DNA of 64,000 nucleotides from Stenotrophomonas raiganjensis (SeqCode) (lineage in GTDB: Bacteria; Pseudomonadota; Gammaproteobacteria; Xanthomonadales; Xanthomonadaceae), in contig NZ_JAUTXR010000188.1 in assembly GCF_030658505.1 (NCBI RefSeq), forward strand, positions 1-64,000, given 5' to 3'. A program made the position numbers and the translations under genes. The notes below the pieces were generated by a model. That model was not told the origin of the DNA, made no database searches, and saw only the letters and a list, made by a program, of their open reading frames with translations. Each line of letters starts with the position of its first letter. The stretch's first letter is position 1. This document shows, piece by piece, positions 8,571-19,153 of this stretch.

Positions 8571-8677
8571 CGTTTACGCGTTCTGAAAGCTTCAACTGCA
8601 ACCTTCCCGCTCCACCTTTGGTTCCTGCTTTTCCCTTCCACCGCGTCGAACCCGGCGCCGCCACGCAAGGAAAGATG

Positions 8678-9688
8678 ATGTCCCCCAAGCACTTCCTGAA
8701 CACCCAGGACTGGAGCCGCAGCGAACTTGACGCGCTGCTGACCCAGGCCGCGCTGTTCAAGCGCAACAAGCTCGGCGACCAGCTCAAGGGCAAGTCGATC
8801 GCGCTGGTGTTCTTCAACCCGTCCATGCGCACCCGCACCAGCTTCGAACTGGGCGCGTTCCAGCTCGGCGCCCACGCGGTGGTGCTGCAGCCGGGCAAGG
8901 ATGCGTGGCCGATCGAGTTCAACCTCGGCACGGTCATGGACGGCGATACCGAAGAGCACATCGCTGAAGTGGCCAAGGTGCTGGGCCGTTACTGCGACAT
9001 CATCGCCGTGCGTGCGTTCCCCAAGTTCATCGACTGGGCCTACGACCGCCAGGACATCGTCCTCAACAGCTTCGCCAGGTATTCGCCGGTGCCGGTCATC
9101 AACATGGAGACCATCACCCATCCGTGCCAGGAGCTGGCCCACATCATGGCCCTGCAGGAGCACTTCGGCACCCAGGACCTGCGTGGCAAGAAGTACGTGC
9201 TGACCTGGACCTACCACCCCAAGCCGCTGAACACCGCCGTGGCCAATTCGGCGCTGACCATCGCCACCCGCATGGGCATGGACGTGACCCTGCTGTGCCC
9301 GACCGCCGACTACATCCTCGACGACCGCTACATGGGCTGGGCCGAGCAGAACGTGGCCGAGAGCGGTGGTTCGCTGAAGATCAGCCATGACATCGACAGC
9401 GCCTACGCCGGCGCCGACGTGGTTTACGCCAAGAGCTGGGGTGCGCTGCCGTTCTTCGGCAACTGGGAACCGGAAAAGCCGATCCGCGACCAGTTCAAGC
9501 ACTTCATCGTCGACGAACGGAAGATGGCACTGACCAACAACGGCGTGTTCAGCCATTGCCTGCCGCTGCGCCGCAACGTGAAAGCCACCGATGCGGTGAT
9601 GGATTCGCCGCAGTGCATCGCCATCAACGAAGCCGAGAACCGCCTGCACGTGCAGAAGGCGATCATGGCCGCGGTGGCCGGGCGCTGA
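8678..9688 (+). CDS. argF': N-acetylornithine carbamoyltransferase (ArgF')
   Basis: The 336-residue protein is a transcarbamylase that carbamoylates N-acetylornithine to N-acetylcitrulline, replacing ordinary ornithine carbamoyltransferase in Xanthomonadales. It has the carbamoyl-phosphate motif [12 protein letters not shown] (SMRTR instead of the usual STRTR), [12 protein letters not shown], and the C-terminal [10 protein letters not shown] loop. It also keeps the LQPGKDAW segment typical of the acetylornithine enzyme. The whole sequence reads very close to the structurally studied Xanthomonas campestris enzyme. Of two adjacent ATGs, the second (8678) is better spaced from the AAGGAAAG ribosome site. 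It is the first structural gene of the arg/pro block. Confidence 0.95.
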   Translation: MSPKHFLNTQDWSRSELDALLTQAALFKRNKLGDQLKGKSIALVFFNPSMRTRTSFELGAFQLGAHAVVLQPGKDAWPIEFNLGTVMDGDTEEHIAEVAKVLGRYCDIIAVRAFPKFIDWAYDRQDIVLNSFARYSPVPVINMETITHPCQELAHIMALQEHFGTQDLRGKKYVLTWTYHPKPLNTAVANSALTIATRMGMDVTLLCPTADYILDDRYMGWAEQNVAESGGSLKISHDIDSAYAGADVVYAKSWGALPFFGNWEPEKPIRDQFKHFIVDERKMALTNNGVFSHCLPLRRNVKATDAVMDSPQCIAINEAENRLHVQKAIMAAVAGR

Positions 9689-9711
9689 TTTTTTCCGATT
9701 CAATCATTTCC

Positions 9712-9733
9712 GCCGGGCACGGCCCGGCGCTAC
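9712..9733 (-). repeat. SMAG/REP palindrome between argF' and argG
   Basis: The stem is GCCGGGC (9712-9718) with GCCCGGC (9722-9728), followed by GCTAC, which reads as GTAGC on the minus strand. It lies inside the arg transcript, 18 bp before the argG start, where it could affect mRNA stability or relative expression. Confidence 0.8.
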
Positions 9734-9750
9734 CAGGACATACCTTCCCC

Positions 9751-10947
9751 ATGAGCAACAAAGACGTCGTTCTCGCCTTCTCCGGCGGCCTGGATACCAG
9801 CTTCTGCGTGCCGTACCTGCAGGAGCGCGGCTACAACGTGCACACCGTGTTCGCCGACACCGGTGGCGTCGATGATGAAGAGCGTGATTTCATCGAGAAG
9901 CGCGCCGCCGAACTGGGCGTGGCCAGCCATGTCACCGTCAACGGTGGCCCGGCCATCTGGGAAGGCTTCGTCAAGCCGTTCGTGTGGGCCGGCGAAGGTT
10001 ACCAGGGCCAGTACCCGCTGCTGGTCTCGGACCGCTACCTGATCGTCGATGCCGCGCTGAAGCGTGCCGCCGAGCTGGGCACCAACATCATCGCCCACGG
10101 CTGCACCGGCATGGGCAACGACCAGGTCCGCTTCGACCTGGCCGTGAAGGCGCTGGGCGACTACCAGATCATCGCGCCGATCCGCGAGATCCAGAAGGAA
10201 CACACCCAGACCCGCGCCTACGAGCAGAAGTACCTGGAAGAGCGCGGCTTCGGCGTGCGTGCCAAGCAGCAGGCCTACACCATCAACGAGAACCTGCTGG
10301 GCCTGACCATGTCCGGCGGCGAGATCGACCGTTGGGAAGCCCCGGGCGAGGGGGCGCGTGGCTGGTGCTCGCCGCGCAGCGAGTGGCCGGAACAGGCCCT
10401 GACCGTCACCCTGAAGTTCGTCGAAGGCGAAGCCGTTGAACTGAACGGCAAGGCGCTGCCGGGCGACCAGATCCTGGCCCAGCTCAACAAGCTGTTCGCC
10501 CCGTATGGCGTTGGTCGTGGCGTGTACACCGGCGACACCGTGATCGGCCTGAAGGGCCGCATCGTGTTCGAGGCCCCGGGCCTGGTCTCTCTGCTGGCCG
10601 CGCACCGCGCGCTGGAAGATGCCGTGCTGACCAAGCAGCAGAACCGCTTCAAGCCGGACGTCGCACGCAAGTGGGTGGAGCTGGTGTACGAAGGCTTCTA
10701 CCACGACCCGCTGAAGACCGACATCGAAGCCTTCCTGAAGTCTTCGCAGGCCAAGGTCAACGGTGAAGTGGTGCTGGAAACCCGTGGTGGCCGCGTTGAC
10801 GCGGTGGCGGTGAAGTCGCCGCACCTGCTCAACACCAAGGGCGCCACCTACGCGCAGTCGGCGGACTGGGGCGTGGAAGAGGCGGAGGGCTTCATCAAGC
10901 TGTTCGGCATGAGCTCGACGCTCTTTGCTCAAGTCAACCGCGGTTGA
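9751..10947 (+). CDS. argG: Argininosuccinate synthase
   Basis: The 398-residue ATP-dependent ligase condenses citrulline and aspartate to argininosuccinate. The N-terminal ATP pyrophosphatase P-loop is [17 protein letters not shown], and the [15 protein letters not shown] citrulline/aspartate motif follows. Length matches the family. In this organism the citrulline substrate comes from deacetylation of acetylcitrulline by the next gene product. The ATG at 9751 ([13 protein letters not shown]) gives the standard N-terminus. Hairpins follow the stop: 10982-10996, and 10996-11018 with stem GCCCCCTT/AAGGGGGC. They could terminate some transcripts or process the mRNA. Confidence 0.97.
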   Translation: MSNKDVVLAFSGGLDTSFCVPYLQERGYNVHTVFADTGGVDDEERDFIEKRAAELGVASHVTVNGGPAIWEGFVKPFVWAGEGYQGQYPLLVSDRYLIVDAALKRAAELGTNIIAHGCTGMGNDQVRFDLAVKALGDYQIIAPIREIQKEHTQTRAYEQKYLEERGFGVRAKQQAYTINENLLGLTMSGGEIDRWEAPGEGARGWCSPRSEWPEQALTVTLKFVEGEAVELNGKALPGDQILAQLNKLFAPYGVGRGVYTGDTVIGLKGRIVFEAPGLVSLLAAHRALEDAVLTKQQNRFKPDVARKWVELVYEGFYHDPLKTDIEAFLKSSQAKVNGEVVLETRGGRVDAVAVKSPHLLNTKGATYAQSADWGVEEAEGFIKLFGMSSTLFAQVNRG

Positions 10948-10981
10948 CTTGAGCACGAGCCCACGCATTTCACCTTAACCC

Positions 10982-11018
10982 CGCGCCTTCGGCGCGCCCC
11001 CTTCAACAAGAAGGGGGC
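10982..11018 (+). terminator. Tandem hairpins after argG (weak or processing site)
   Basis: CGCGCC-TTC-GGCGCG (10982-10996) is followed by GCCCCCTT (10996-11003) paired with AAGGGGGC (11011-11018). There is no clean T run, so this may be an RNA-processing or attenuation site rather than a true intrinsic terminator inside the block. Confidence 0.4.
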
Positions 11019-11038
11019 TCTCCACCAGACGCATCACG

Positions 11039-11060
11039 GTAGCGCCGGGCCATGCCCGGC
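11039..11060 (+). repeat. SMAG/REP palindrome between argG and argE'
   Basis: GTAGC precedes a GCCGGGC/GCCCGGC stem (11044-11050 and 11054-11060) with a CAT loop. This is a second SMAG unit within the arg block, 24 bp before the next start codon. Confidence 0.8.
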
Positions 11061-11084
11061 GGAATTCCACAGGATTGTTGATTC

Positions 11085-12173
11085 ATGCTTGAACAGACGA
11101 TCTCGCATCTGCAGGCCCTGGTGTCCTTTGACACCCGCAACCCGCCGCGTGCGATCACCACCGGTGGCATCTTCGATTACCTGCGCGCGAACCTGCCCGG
11201 CTTCAATGTCGAGGTGATCGACCATGGCGCGGGCGCGGTCAGCCTGTACGCGGTGCGTGGTAGGCCGAAGTACCTGTTCAACGTGCACCTGGACACGGTG
11301 CCGGACTCGCCGCACTGGAGTGCCGATCCACACGTGATGCGCCGCCTCGACGACCGCGTGGTCGGTCTGGGCGTGTGCGACATCAAGGGGGCGGCTGCCG
11401 CGCTGGTGGCCGCTGCCAACGCCAGCAGCGGTGACGCCGCGTTCCTGTTCTCCAGCGATGAGGAAGCCAACGACCCGCGCTGCATCGCTGCGTTCCTGGC
11501 CCGGGGAATTCCGTACGAAGCGGTGCTGGTGGCCGAGCCGACCATGAGCGAAGCGGTGCTCGCGCACCGTGGTATCAGTTCGGTGCTGATGCAGTTCGCC
11601 GGTCGGGCAGGGCACGCCTCGGGCAAGCAGGATGCGGCTGCCAGCGCGCTGCACCAGGCCATGCGCTGGGGCAACCGCGCGCTGGACCATGTGGAATCGC
11701 TGGCTTCGGCGCGCTTCGGTGGGCTGACCGGCCTGCGCTTCAACATCGGCCGCGTCGAAGGTGGCATCAAGGCCAACATGATCGCGCCCGCTGCTGAACT
11801 GCGCTTCGGTTTCCGGCCGCTGCCGTCGATGGACATCGATGCGCTGCTGGCGACCTTTGCCGGTTTTGCCGAGCCGGAAGCTGCGCTCTTCACCGAAACC
11901 TTCCGTGGCCCCAGCCTGCCGGCCGGTGACATCGCCGAGGCCGAGAACCGCCGCCTGCTGGCCCGCGATGTGGCCGATGCGCTGGAGCTGCCGATCGGCA
12001 ATGCCGTGGATTTCTGGACCGAGGCGTCGCTGTTCTCGGCCGGTGGCTACACCACGATGGTGTTCGGCCCGGGTGACATTGCCCAGGCCCACACCGCCGA
12101 TGAGTTCGTGACGCTGGACCAGCTGCAGCGCTACACCGACGCCGTGCACCGGATCATCGCCGCCGGCGCCTGA
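11085..12173 (+). CDS. argE': N-acetyl-L-citrulline deacetylase (ArgE')
   Basis: The 362-residue M20-family metallohydrolase removes acetyl from N-acetylcitrulline to give citrulline for argG. Metal-site motifs are visible in order: NVHLDTVPDS (His/Asp), GVCDIKGAAAAL (bridging Asp), FSSDEEAND (catalytic Glu), VAEPTMSE and the late AQAHTADEF His. The dimerisation lid contains GHASGKQDAAASAL. Its position between argG and argB, and the presence of argF', support acetylcitrulline over acetylornithine as substrate. That specificity is inferred from family and context, not from a diagnostic residue I can verify. Confidence 0.93.
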   Translation: MLEQTISHLQALVSFDTRNPPRAITTGGIFDYLRANLPGFNVEVIDHGAGAVSLYAVRGRPKYLFNVHLDTVPDSPHWSADPHVMRRLDDRVVGLGVCDIKGAAAALVAAANASSGDAAFLFSSDEEANDPRCIAAFLARGIPYEAVLVAEPTMSEAVLAHRGISSVLMQFAGRAGHASGKQDAAASALHQAMRWGNRALDHVESLASARFGGLTGLRFNIGRVEGGIKANMIAPAAELRFGFRPLPSMDIDALLATFAGFAEPEAALFTETFRGPSLPAGDIAEAENRRLLARDVADALELPIGNAVDFWTEASLFSAGGYTTMVFGPGDIAQAHTADEFVTLDQLQRYTDAVHRIIAAGA

Positions 12174-12248
12174 TCGACCCCACAACGCCGCCGTGCCCTG
12201 GCATGGCGGAACTGCAACGCGGCGACCGCCGCCTGTGACGAAACCGAA

Positions 12249-13577
12249 ATGTCTCCTGCCCTCCAGCCCCACCGCCAGACCCGCCAGACCATCGTGCGCC
12301 TGCTTTCCAGCATGGCCAGCGCGAAGGAGATCAGCCAGTACCTCAAGCGCTTCTCGCAGCTGGACGCCAAGCGCTTCGCCGTGGTCAAGGTCGGCGGCGC
12401 GGTGCTGCGCGACGACCTCGACGCACTGACCTCCTCGCTGTCGTTCCTGCAGGAAGTCGGGCTGACCCCGATCGTGCTGCACGGTGCCGGCCCGCAGCTG
12501 GATGCCGAGCTGTCGGCGGCCGGCATCGAGAAGCAGACCGTGAACGGCCTGCGCGTGACCTCGCCGGAAGCGCTGGCGATCGTGCGCCGGGTATTCCAGC
12601 AGTCCAACCTGCGCCTGGTCGAAGCCCTGCAGCAGAACGGTGCACGTGCCACCTCGATCACCGGTGGCGTGTTCGAGGCCGAGTACCTGGACGTGGACAC
12701 CTACGGCCTGGTCGGCGAGGTGAAGAAGGTCAACCTGGCACCGATCGAGGCCAGCCTGCGTGCCGGCTCGATCCCGGTCATCACCAGCCTGGGTGAAACC
12801 GCCGGTGGCCAGATCCTCAACGTCAACGCCGACTTCGCCGCCAACGAGCTGGTGCAGGAACTGCAGCCGTACAAGATCATCTTCCTGACCGGCACCGGCG
12901 GCCTGCTGGATGAGGCCGGCAACGTGATCGATTCGATCAACCTGTCCACCGAGTACGACCACCTGATTGCACAGCCGTGGATTCACGGCGGCATGAAAGT
13001 GAAGATCGAACAGATCAAGGACCTGCTCGACCGGCTGCCGCTGGAGTCGTCGGTGTCGATCACCCGCCCGGCCGACCTGGCCAAGGAACTGTTCACCCAC
13101 AAGGGCTCGGGCACGCTGGTGCGCAAGGGCGAGAAGGTGCTGCGCGCCACCGCCTGGAACGAACTGGACCTGCCGCGCCTGAAGGGCCTGATCGAATCCA
13201 GCTTCGGCCGCACCCTGGTGCCGGACTACTTCGAGAAGACCAGACTGCTGCGCGCCTATGTCAGCGAGAATTACCGCACCGCGGTGATCCTCACCGACGA
13301 GGCCGAAGGCGTGTACCTGGACAAGTTCGCAGTGCTCGACGACGCGCAGGGTGAAGGCCTGGGTCGTGCGGTCTGGAACGTGATGCTGGAGGAGACCCCG
13401 CAGCTGTTCTGGCGTTCGCGCCACGGCAACCCGATCAATCACTTCTACTACGCCGAATCTGACGGCTGCTACAAGCAGGACCACTGGAAGGTGTTCTGGT
13501 TCGGCGCCGATGGCATCGACCGCATCCGCACCTACGTCGATCACTGCGCCAAGCGCGCCCCGAGCCTGCAGGGCTGA
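12249..13577 (+). CDS. argB: Bifunctional N-acetylglutamate synthase/kinase
   Basis: The 442-residue fusion has an N-terminal amino-acid-kinase domain (about 30-285), with the VVKVGGAVL and LHGAGPQLD motifs for ATP and acetylglutamate. A C-terminal GNAT acetyltransferase domain (about 295-435) ends in [21 protein letters not shown]. Such NAGS-K fusions in Xanthomonadales make acetylglutamate and then phosphorylate it, and are the expected target of arginine feedback inhibition. This explains the absence of a separate argA or argJ. The stop is followed at once by the GNAT gene ATG, so the two are probably co-translated. Confidence 0.95.
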   Translation: MSPALQPHRQTRQTIVRLLSSMASAKEISQYLKRFSQLDAKRFAVVKVGGAVLRDDLDALTSSLSFLQEVGLTPIVLHGAGPQLDAELSAAGIEKQTVNGLRVTSPEALAIVRRVFQQSNLRLVEALQQNGARATSITGGVFEAEYLDVDTYGLVGEVKKVNLAPIEASLRAGSIPVITSLGETAGGQILNVNADFAANELVQELQPYKIIFLTGTGGLLDEAGNVIDSINLSTEYDHLIAQPWIHGGMKVKIEQIKDLLDRLPLESSVSITRPADLAKELFTHKGSGTLVRKGEKVLRATAWNELDLPRLKGLIESSFGRTLVPDYFEKTRLLRAYVSENYRTAVILTDEAEGVYLDKFAVLDDAQGEGLGRAVWNVMLEETPQLFWRSRHGNPINHFYYAESDGCYKQDHWKVFWFGADGIDRIRTYVDHCAKRAPSLQG

Positions 13578-14183
13578 ATGATGGACCATTCCGATCACTG
13601 GACTACGATTCCCACCTTGCGCGGCCAGCACGTGACACTGCAACCGCTGCAGCCCGAGCATGTGCCTGGCCTGCGCGCCGCCGTGGAGGGCAGTGGCCTG
13701 GACCAGCTCTGGTACACCCAGGTGCCTTCGCCGGAGCGGGTCGAACACTATGTGCAGGCCGCACTGCAGGCGCAGGTGGAAGGCAAGGTGCTGCCGTTGG
13801 TGATCCTCGATGCGGCGGGTGACATCGTGGGTACCACGCGCTTCTACGACCTGGATGCCGGCGTGCCCAAGCTCAGCCTCGGCTACACCTGGTATGCACC
13901 GCGCGTGCAGCGTACCGGCGTCAACACCGAAACCAAGCTGTTGCTGCTGCAGCACGCCTTCGAAACCATGGGCTGCATCAGCCTGGTGCTGGAAACCAGC
14001 TGGTTCAACTTCACCTCGCGCACCGCCATCGCCCGCCTCGGCGCCAAGCAGGACGGCGTGCTGCGCAACCACAAGCGGCATGCCGACGGCACGCCGCGCG
14101 ACACGGTCATCTTCTCCATCATCGATACGGAATGGCAGGGCGTGAAGCGCCACCTGCAGCACCGCCTGGACAGCCACGCATGA
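13578..14183 (+). CDS. GNAT family N-acetyltransferase embedded in the arg operon
   Basis: The 201-residue protein resembles the RimJ/RimL/puromycin-acetyltransferase branch of GNATs ([16 protein letters not shown] at the N-terminus; [27 protein letters not shown] around the acetyl-CoA motif; [18 protein letters not shown] near the end). It starts immediately after the argB stop and overlaps the argC start by four bases (ATGA). It is therefore firmly part of the operon. Since acetylglutamate synthesis is already covered by the fused ArgB, its substrate is unclear. A protein or small-molecule acetylation role is possible, and arginine metabolism is only suggested by position. Confidence 0.88.
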   Translation: MMDHSDHWTTIPTLRGQHVTLQPLQPEHVPGLRAAVEGSGLDQLWYTQVPSPERVEHYVQAALQAQVEGKVLPLVILDAAGDIVGTTRFYDLDAGVPKLSLGYTWYAPRVQRTGVNTETKLLLLQHAFETMGCISLVLETSWFNFTSRTAIARLGAKQDGVLRNHKRHADGTPRDTVIFSIIDTEWQGVKRHLQHRLDSHA

Positions 14184-15133
14184 ACGATTCGACTTTCACC
14201 CTGGGCATCGTCGGCGCCCGTGGCCATACCGGCGCCGAGCTGATCAAGCTGGTGGCCGGCCACCCGCGGCTGAAGCTGGCCTTCGTCTCTTCGCGCGAAC
14301 GCGCCGGGCAGCGCCTGTCCGACCACCATCCGGAATTCCAGGGCGAGCTGCAGTACGAGAACCTGGACGCTGACGCCGTGGCCGCCAAGGGCGTGGACGC
14401 GGTGATCCTGGCCCTGCCCAACGGCCTGGCCGCACCGTTCGTGGCCGCACTGGACGCGGCGAAGCCGGACACCGTCATCGTCGACCTGTCGGCCGACTAC
14501 CGCTTCGACAACAGCTGGTACTACGGCCTGCCGGAGCTGACCCGCGGCCGCTACAACGGCCAGACGCACATCAGCAACCCGGGCTGCTATGCCACGGCGA
14601 TGCAGCTGGCGGTGCATCCGCTGCTGGACCTGCTGGCCGGTCCGCCGCAGTGCTTCGGTGTGTCCGGCTATTCCGGCGCCGGCACCACGCCGTCGGACAA
14701 GAACAACGTCGAACTGCTGGCCGACAACCTGATGCCGTATGCGCTGACCAACCACGTGCACGAGCGCGAAGTGTCGGTCCAGCTGGGCGTGGCGGTTGAA
14801 TTCATGCCACACGTCGCGCCGCATTTCCGTGGCATCACGCTCACCGCCAACCTGTGGCTGAACCGCGTGCAGACCCGCGAACAGATCGTCGAGCGTTTCC
14901 AGCAGGCCTATGCGGGCGAACCGCTGATCGAGGTGGTGGATGAAGCGCCGTGGGTCAGCCGCATCGCCGGCCGCCACGGTGCCCAGGTCGGTGGCTTCAC
15001 CCTGGCCCCGGGCGGCAAGCGGGTGGTGGTGGTGGCGACCCTGGACAACCTGCTGAAGGGCGCGGCCACCCAGGCCATGCAGAACCTCAACCTCGCGCTG
15101 GGCATCGACGAACTGACGTCGATCCCGCACTGA
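14180..15133 (+). CDS. argC: N-acetyl-gamma-glutamyl-phosphate reductase
   Basis: The 317-residue NADPH-dependent reductase makes N-acetylglutamate semialdehyde. The N-terminal Rossmann motif is [13 protein letters not shown], and the active-site cysteine lies in [16 protein letters not shown]. The conserved [14 protein letters not shown] and HVHERE segments follow. The ATG at 14180, overlapping the GNAT stop, gives [12 protein letters not shown] as the natural N-terminus. The acetylornithine aminotransferase needed for the next step is not in the window. Confidence 0.96.
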   Translation: MNDSTFTLGIVGARGHTGAELIKLVAGHPRLKLAFVSSRERAGQRLSDHHPEFQGELQYENLDADAVAAKGVDAVILALPNGLAAPFVAALDAAKPDTVIVDLSADYRFDNSWYYGLPELTRGRYNGQTHISNPGCYATAMQLAVHPLLDLLAGPPQCFGVSGYSGAGTTPSDKNNVELLADNLMPYALTNHVHEREVSVQLGVAVEFMPHVAPHFRGITLTANLWLNRVQTREQIVERFQQAYAGEPLIEVVDEAPWVSRIAGRHGAQVGGFTLAPGGKRVVVVATLDNLLKGAATQAMQNLNLALGIDELTSIPH

Positions 15134-15153
15134 ACACGTATTCCGGAGCCCTC

Positions 15154-16449
15154 ATGGCAGACCTTCTTTGGCAAAAGCCCGGCGTCGCCGTCGACGCCCA
15201 GATCCAGACCTTCCTCGCCGGTGACGACGTGATCCTCGACCGCGAGTTCTTCCTGCATGACATCGCCGCCAGCGCCGCGCATGCGCAGGGCCTGCAGCAC
15301 ATCGGCATCCTCAGCGCCGATGAACTGGCCGGCCTGCTGCGCGAGCTCGACGTGTTGGCGCAGGACTTCCGCGAAGGCCGCTTCGTGCTGGACACGCAGT
15401 ACGAAGATGGCCACTCGGCGATCGAAGCGCGCCTGACCGAACGCCTCGGCGATGCCGGCCGCAAGATCCACACCGGCCGCAGCCGCAATGACCAGATCCT
15501 GGTCGCCACCCGCCTCTGGCTGAAGGAGAAGCTGCAGCGCGTGGCGCAGCTCAGCGCCGACGTGGCCAAGGTCGCGCTGGACCGTGCGCAGGCCGAGAAG
15601 GACCTGCCGATTCCCGGCTACACCCATATCCAGCGCGCCGTGGTGTCCTCGGCTGGCATGTGGTGGGCCGGATGGGCCGAGGCCTTCATCGACAACGCCA
15701 TCCGTGCCCGGGATACCCATGCGCTGGTCGACGCCAACCCGCTTGGCACGGCTGCCGGCTACGGTGTGAACCTGCCGCTGGACCGCGAGCACACCACCGC
15801 CGCGCTGGGCTTTGCGCGGATGCAGATCTCGCCGATCTACGCGCAGCTGTCGCGCGGCAAGTTCGAGCTGGCCGCGCTGGAAGCGCTCAGCGGTGCCACG
15901 CTGGACCTGCGCCGCATTGCCTGGGATCTGTCGCTGTTCACCAGCGCCGAATTCGGTTTCGTGGCATTGCCGGCGCAGTACACCACCGGCAGTTCGATCA
16001 TGCCCAACAAGCGCAACCCGGACGTGATCGAACTGATGCGTGCGACCCACGCCAGCGTCGCCGCTGCACGCACCGAGATCGAACAGCTGCTGTCGCTGCC
16101 GTCCGGTTATCACCGTGACCTGCAGTCGTCCAAGGGCGCCATCTTCCACGGTTTCGGCCGCGGCCTGGCCGCGCTGGAACTGCTGCCGGCGCTGCTGGCC
16201 AACCTGGAATGGCGTGACGACAAGCTGCGCGCGGCGATTGATTCAGGCATGTATGCCACCGACGTTGCCGTGGAAGCGGCCGTGGCTGGCGTGCCGTTCC
16301 GCGAGGCCTACAAGGCGGCTGCGGCCGGTGCCGACAGTGCAGGGCAGGGGCGCACGCCGGAAGGCAGCCTGGCGGCGCGCGTGTCGCCGGGTTCGGCCGC
16401 CGACCTTCGCCTGGACGAACTGCGCACGCGCTGGCAGGCGCTGTCCTGA
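15154..16449 (+). CDS. argH: Argininosuccinate lyase
   Basis: The 431-residue fumarase/aspartase-superfamily enzyme splits argininosuccinate to arginine and fumarate, the last step of the pathway. The superfamily signature [12 protein letters not shown] is present, as are HTGRSRNDQ and [10 protein letters not shown]. The start [11 protein letters not shown] at 15154 lies 20 bp past argC. The stop overlaps the next start as TGATG. The protein is a little shorter than the 455-460 residues common in enterobacteria, but no motif is missing. Confidence 0.96.
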   Translation: MADLLWQKPGVAVDAQIQTFLAGDDVILDREFFLHDIAASAAHAQGLQHIGILSADELAGLLRELDVLAQDFREGRFVLDTQYEDGHSAIEARLTERLGDAGRKIHTGRSRNDQILVATRLWLKEKLQRVAQLSADVAKVALDRAQAEKDLPIPGYTHIQRAVVSSAGMWWAGWAEAFIDNAIRARDTHALVDANPLGTAAGYGVNLPLDREHTTAALGFARMQISPIYAQLSRGKFELAALEALSGATLDLRRIAWDLSLFTSAEFGFVALPAQYTTGSSIMPNKRNPDVIELMRATHASVAAARTEIEQLLSLPSGYHRDLQSSKGAIFHGFGRGLAALELLPALLANLEWRDDKLRAAIDSGMYATDVAVEAAVAGVPFREAYKAAAAGADSAGQGRTPEGSLAARVSPGSAADLRLDELRTRWQALS

Positions 16450-16712
16450 TGGCGGGCACTGTCTACCTGGTTCTGGCGATGCGCCGGCCGGACTTCAACG
16501 ATGCAGCGGTGCAGCCGCACCGTGACTTCCTCGATGCGCTGCAGGCGCAGGGCAAGCTGCAGCTGACCGGCGGCTTCGCCGATGGCAGCGGTGGCGCCTA
16601 CGTGCTGTGCAACGTGGACAGCCTGGCGCAGGCACGGGCCATCGTCGCCACCGATCCGCTGGTGACGATGCAGGCCTCCGACCTGACCGTGCACGAATGG
16701 AATACCCGCTGA
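16449..16712 (+). CDS. YciI-like protein
   Basis: The 87-residue protein has the ferredoxin-like YciI fold pattern: TVYLVLAMRRPDF at the N-terminus, a short HRDFLDALQAQGKLQLTGGF segment, and AYVLCNVDSLAQARAIVATDPLV near the end. Family members are small dimeric alpha+beta-barrel proteins of largely unknown catalytic role. It is translationally coupled to argH (TGATG) and lies 11 bp ahead of proB, so it should be co-expressed with arginine and proline synthesis. A second YciI protein occurs at about 55.2 kb. Confidence 0.85.
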   Translation: MAGTVYLVLAMRRPDFNDAAVQPHRDFLDALQAQGKLQLTGGFADGSGGAYVLCNVDSLAQARAIVATDPLVTMQASDLTVHEWNTR

Positions 16713-16723
16713 GAGCCTGACCG

Positions 16724-17881
16724 ATGACCCTGCACGCTGCCAACGTCGCTTCGCCGTTCCCGCAACAGGCGCTGCCGCCGTGGCGGCGCGCGGTGCTGAA
16801 GGTCGGCAGCAGCCTGCTCGCCGCCGATGGCGGTGGCCTGTCGCCACGCCACGCACTGGGCCTGGCACAGTTCGTCTCGGCCAACGTGCTGGCTGGGCGG
16901 GAGGTGGTGATCGTCTCGTCCGGCGCAGTAGCGGCCGGGCGCGCGATCCTGCCGCGCGCCGATGAGCCGGGCGCAGCGATGGCGGCGCGGCAGGCCCTGG
17001 CGGCGCTTGGCCAGGCCCAGCTGATCGGGCTCTGGCAGCGCTTCTTCGAACGCCCGGTGGCGCAGGTGCTGCTGACCCACGACGACCTGCGCAACCGTCG
17101 CCGTTACCTCAACGCCCGCGCCACCCTCAACGAACTGCTGCGATTGGGCGCGTTGCCGGTGGTCAACGAGAACGATACCGTGTCGGTGGACGAGCTCAAG
17201 CTCGGCGACAACGACAACCTGGCCGCCACCGTGGCGGCGCTGGTCGATGCCGATGCGCTGTTCATTGCCACCGACATCGACGGACTGTACAGCGCGGACC
17301 CGCGCACCGTGGCCGATGCGCGGCCGTTGCACGACGTGCCGGAGCTGAGTGACGATGTGCTGGCGATGGCCGGCGGCGCAGGTTCGCGCGCCGGTACCGG
17401 CGGCATGCGCACCAAGCTTGAGGCGGCGGCCAAGGCGGGTCGTCTCGGCATCGAGACCTACCTTTTCAACGGCCGCAGCAGCGACGTGGTGCGTGCACTG
17501 GCGCAGGACCGCCTGTTCGGCACCCGCATCCACGCCGCGCGCAGCCGCGAGGCGGCCCGCAAGCACTGGCTGCGGCATGCACCGCTGACCGAAGGCGCGA
17601 TCGTGATCGATGCCGGTGCGGCACAGGCCATGCGCGAGAAGGGCGCCTCGCTGCTGCCCGGTGGCATCACCGGTGCGGAGGGCGCGTTCCGGCGTGGCGA
17701 TATGGTGCAGGTGTGCTGGAATGCACCACAGGGCCGTGTCTGCATCGCCCGCGGTGTCAGCCAGTACGCGGCCGACGACGTGCGCCGCATCGCTGGCCGC
17801 CATTCGCGCGACATCCAGACCGTGCTCGGCTACAACTACGGCGGCAGCGTCGTCCATCGCGATGACCTGGTGCTGCCATGA
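16724..17881 (+). CDS. proB: Glutamate 5-kinase
   Basis: The 385-residue protein phosphorylates glutamate in the first step of proline synthesis. An amino-acid-kinase domain ([55 protein letters not shown]) is followed by a C-terminal PUA domain from about residue 285 ([20 protein letters not shown]). An N-terminal tail of about 20 residues precedes the kinase core. The final bases overlap the proA start (ATGA), the usual proBA coupling. Confidence 0.96.
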   Translation: MTLHAANVASPFPQQALPPWRRAVLKVGSSLLAADGGGLSPRHALGLAQFVSANVLAGREVVIVSSGAVAAGRAILPRADEPGAAMAARQALAALGQAQLIGLWQRFFERPVAQVLLTHDDLRNRRRYLNARATLNELLRLGALPVVNENDTVSVDELKLGDNDNLAATVAALVDADALFIATDIDGLYSADPRTVADARPLHDVPELSDDVLAMAGGAGSRAGTGGMRTKLEAAAKAGRLGIETYLFNGRSSDVVRALAQDRLFGTRIHAARSREAARKHWLRHAPLTEGAIVIDAGAAQAMREKGASLLPGGITGAEGAFRRGDMVQVCWNAPQGRVCIARGVSQYAADDVRRIAGRHSRDIQTVLGYNYGGSVVHRDDLVLP

Positions 17882-19149
17882 CTGCATTGAAGGACATTCC
17901 GATGAGCGACATCGAAGCGCAGGCGCGGGCCTGCCGTGACGCGGCCCAGGTGGTCGCCGGTCTCGACAGTGATGCCCGGCGCGCGCTGCTGCTGGCGATG
18001 GCACAGGCGCTGGAAGTGAACGCCGGGCTGATCCTGGCCGGCAACGCGCGCGATCTTGCCGCTGCGCGCGACAAGGGCGTCGGCAGTGCCATGCTGGACC
18101 GCCTGGCGCTGGACCCGCCGCGCCTGTTCGCGATGGCCGAGGCCGTGCGCGAAGTGGCCGGATTGCCAGATCCCGTCGGCCAGGTCACCCGCGATGAGGT
18201 GCGTCCCAACGGCATCCGCGTGCAGAAGGTGCGCGTGCCGCTTGGCGTGATCGCGATGATCTACGAGGCGCGCCCGAACGTGACCGCCGAAGCCGCCGCG
18301 CTGTGCCTGAAGGCGGGAAACGGCGTGATTCTGCGCGGTGGTTCCGAAGCGATTCACTCCAACACCGCCATCGCGCAGGCGCTGTCCGGCGCAATGAAGG
18401 CCAACGGCGTACCGCCGGCCGCCGTGACCGTGCTGACCGACCTGCGCCGTGAGGCGATGCTGGAACTGCTGCAGTTGCATGAGCTGATCGACCTGGCGAT
18501 TCCGCGCGGTGGCGAAGGCCTGATCCGTTTCGTCGCCGAACACGCACGGGTGCCGGTGATCAAGCACTACAAGGGCGTCTGCCACCTGTTCGTGGATGCC
18601 AGTGCCGACCTTGGCAAGGCCATCGATCTGCTGGTGGATGGCAAGTGCAGCCGACCGGCTGCCTGCAACTCGCTGGAGACGCTGCTGGTACACCGTGACG
18701 TCGCCGAATCGTTCCTGCCGCGGGTGGCGCAGGCGCTTGGCCAGCGCGGCGTGCAGCTGCGCGCCGACGCGCTGGCGCAACCGTTGCTGCCGGGCAGCGC
18801 GGCGGCCACCGAGGATGACTACGCGGCCGAGTTCCTCGACCTGGTACTGGCAGTACGTGTGGTCGACGACCTCGATGCGGCCATCGCGCACATCCGCCGC
18901 CATACCTCCGACCATACCGAAGTGATCGCGACCGAAGACGCCAGCCATGCCGAGCGCTTCGTCAATGCACTGCGCTCTGCGGTGGTGATGGTCAATGCGT
19001 CCTCGCGCTTCTCCGATGGTGGCCAGCTGGGCCTGGGCAGCGAAATCGGCATTTCCACCACGCGCCTGCATGCCTATGGCCCGATGGGGCTGGAAGCGCT
19101 CACTGTCGAACGTTTCGTGGTGCGTGGCGAAGGGCAGACGCGCACATAA
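17878..19149 (+). CDS. proA: Glutamate-5-semialdehyde dehydrogenase (gamma-glutamyl-phosphate reductase)
   Basis: The 423-residue aldehyde-dehydrogenase-fold enzyme reduces glutamyl-5-phosphate for proline synthesis. The catalytic cysteine lies in [19 protein letters not shown], and the IYEARPNVT and [11 protein letters not shown] motifs are intact. The chosen ATG at 17878 overlaps the proB stop; a second possible start nine codons in ([10 protein letters not shown]) cannot be excluded. It ends the arg/pro block and is followed by two hairpins and the convergent pga operon. Confidence 0.96.
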   Translation: MTALKDIPMSDIEAQARACRDAAQVVAGLDSDARRALLLAMAQALEVNAGLILAGNARDLAAARDKGVGSAMLDRLALDPPRLFAMAEAVREVAGLPDPVGQVTRDEVRPNGIRVQKVRVPLGVIAMIYEARPNVTAEAAALCLKAGNGVILRGGSEAIHSNTAIAQALSGAMKANGVPPAAVTVLTDLRREAMLELLQLHELIDLAIPRGGEGLIRFVAEHARVPVIKHYKGVCHLFVDASADLGKAIDLLVDGKCSRPAACNSLETLLVHRDVAESFLPRVAQALGQRGVQLRADALAQPLLPGSAAATEDDYAAEFLDLVLAVRVVDDLDAAIAHIRRHTSDHTEVIATEDASHAERFVNALRSAVVMVNASSRFSDGGQLGLGSEIGISTTRLHAYGPMGLEALTVERFVVRGEGQTRT

Positions 19150-19153
19150 GTGG

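Noticed and set aside
11034..14177. 1047-codon minus-strand open frame across argE', argB and the GNAT gene
   Set aside because: Antisense frames stay open in high-GC genes; the composition is His/Gln/Arg-rich nonsense and three well-recognised genes lie on the other strand.
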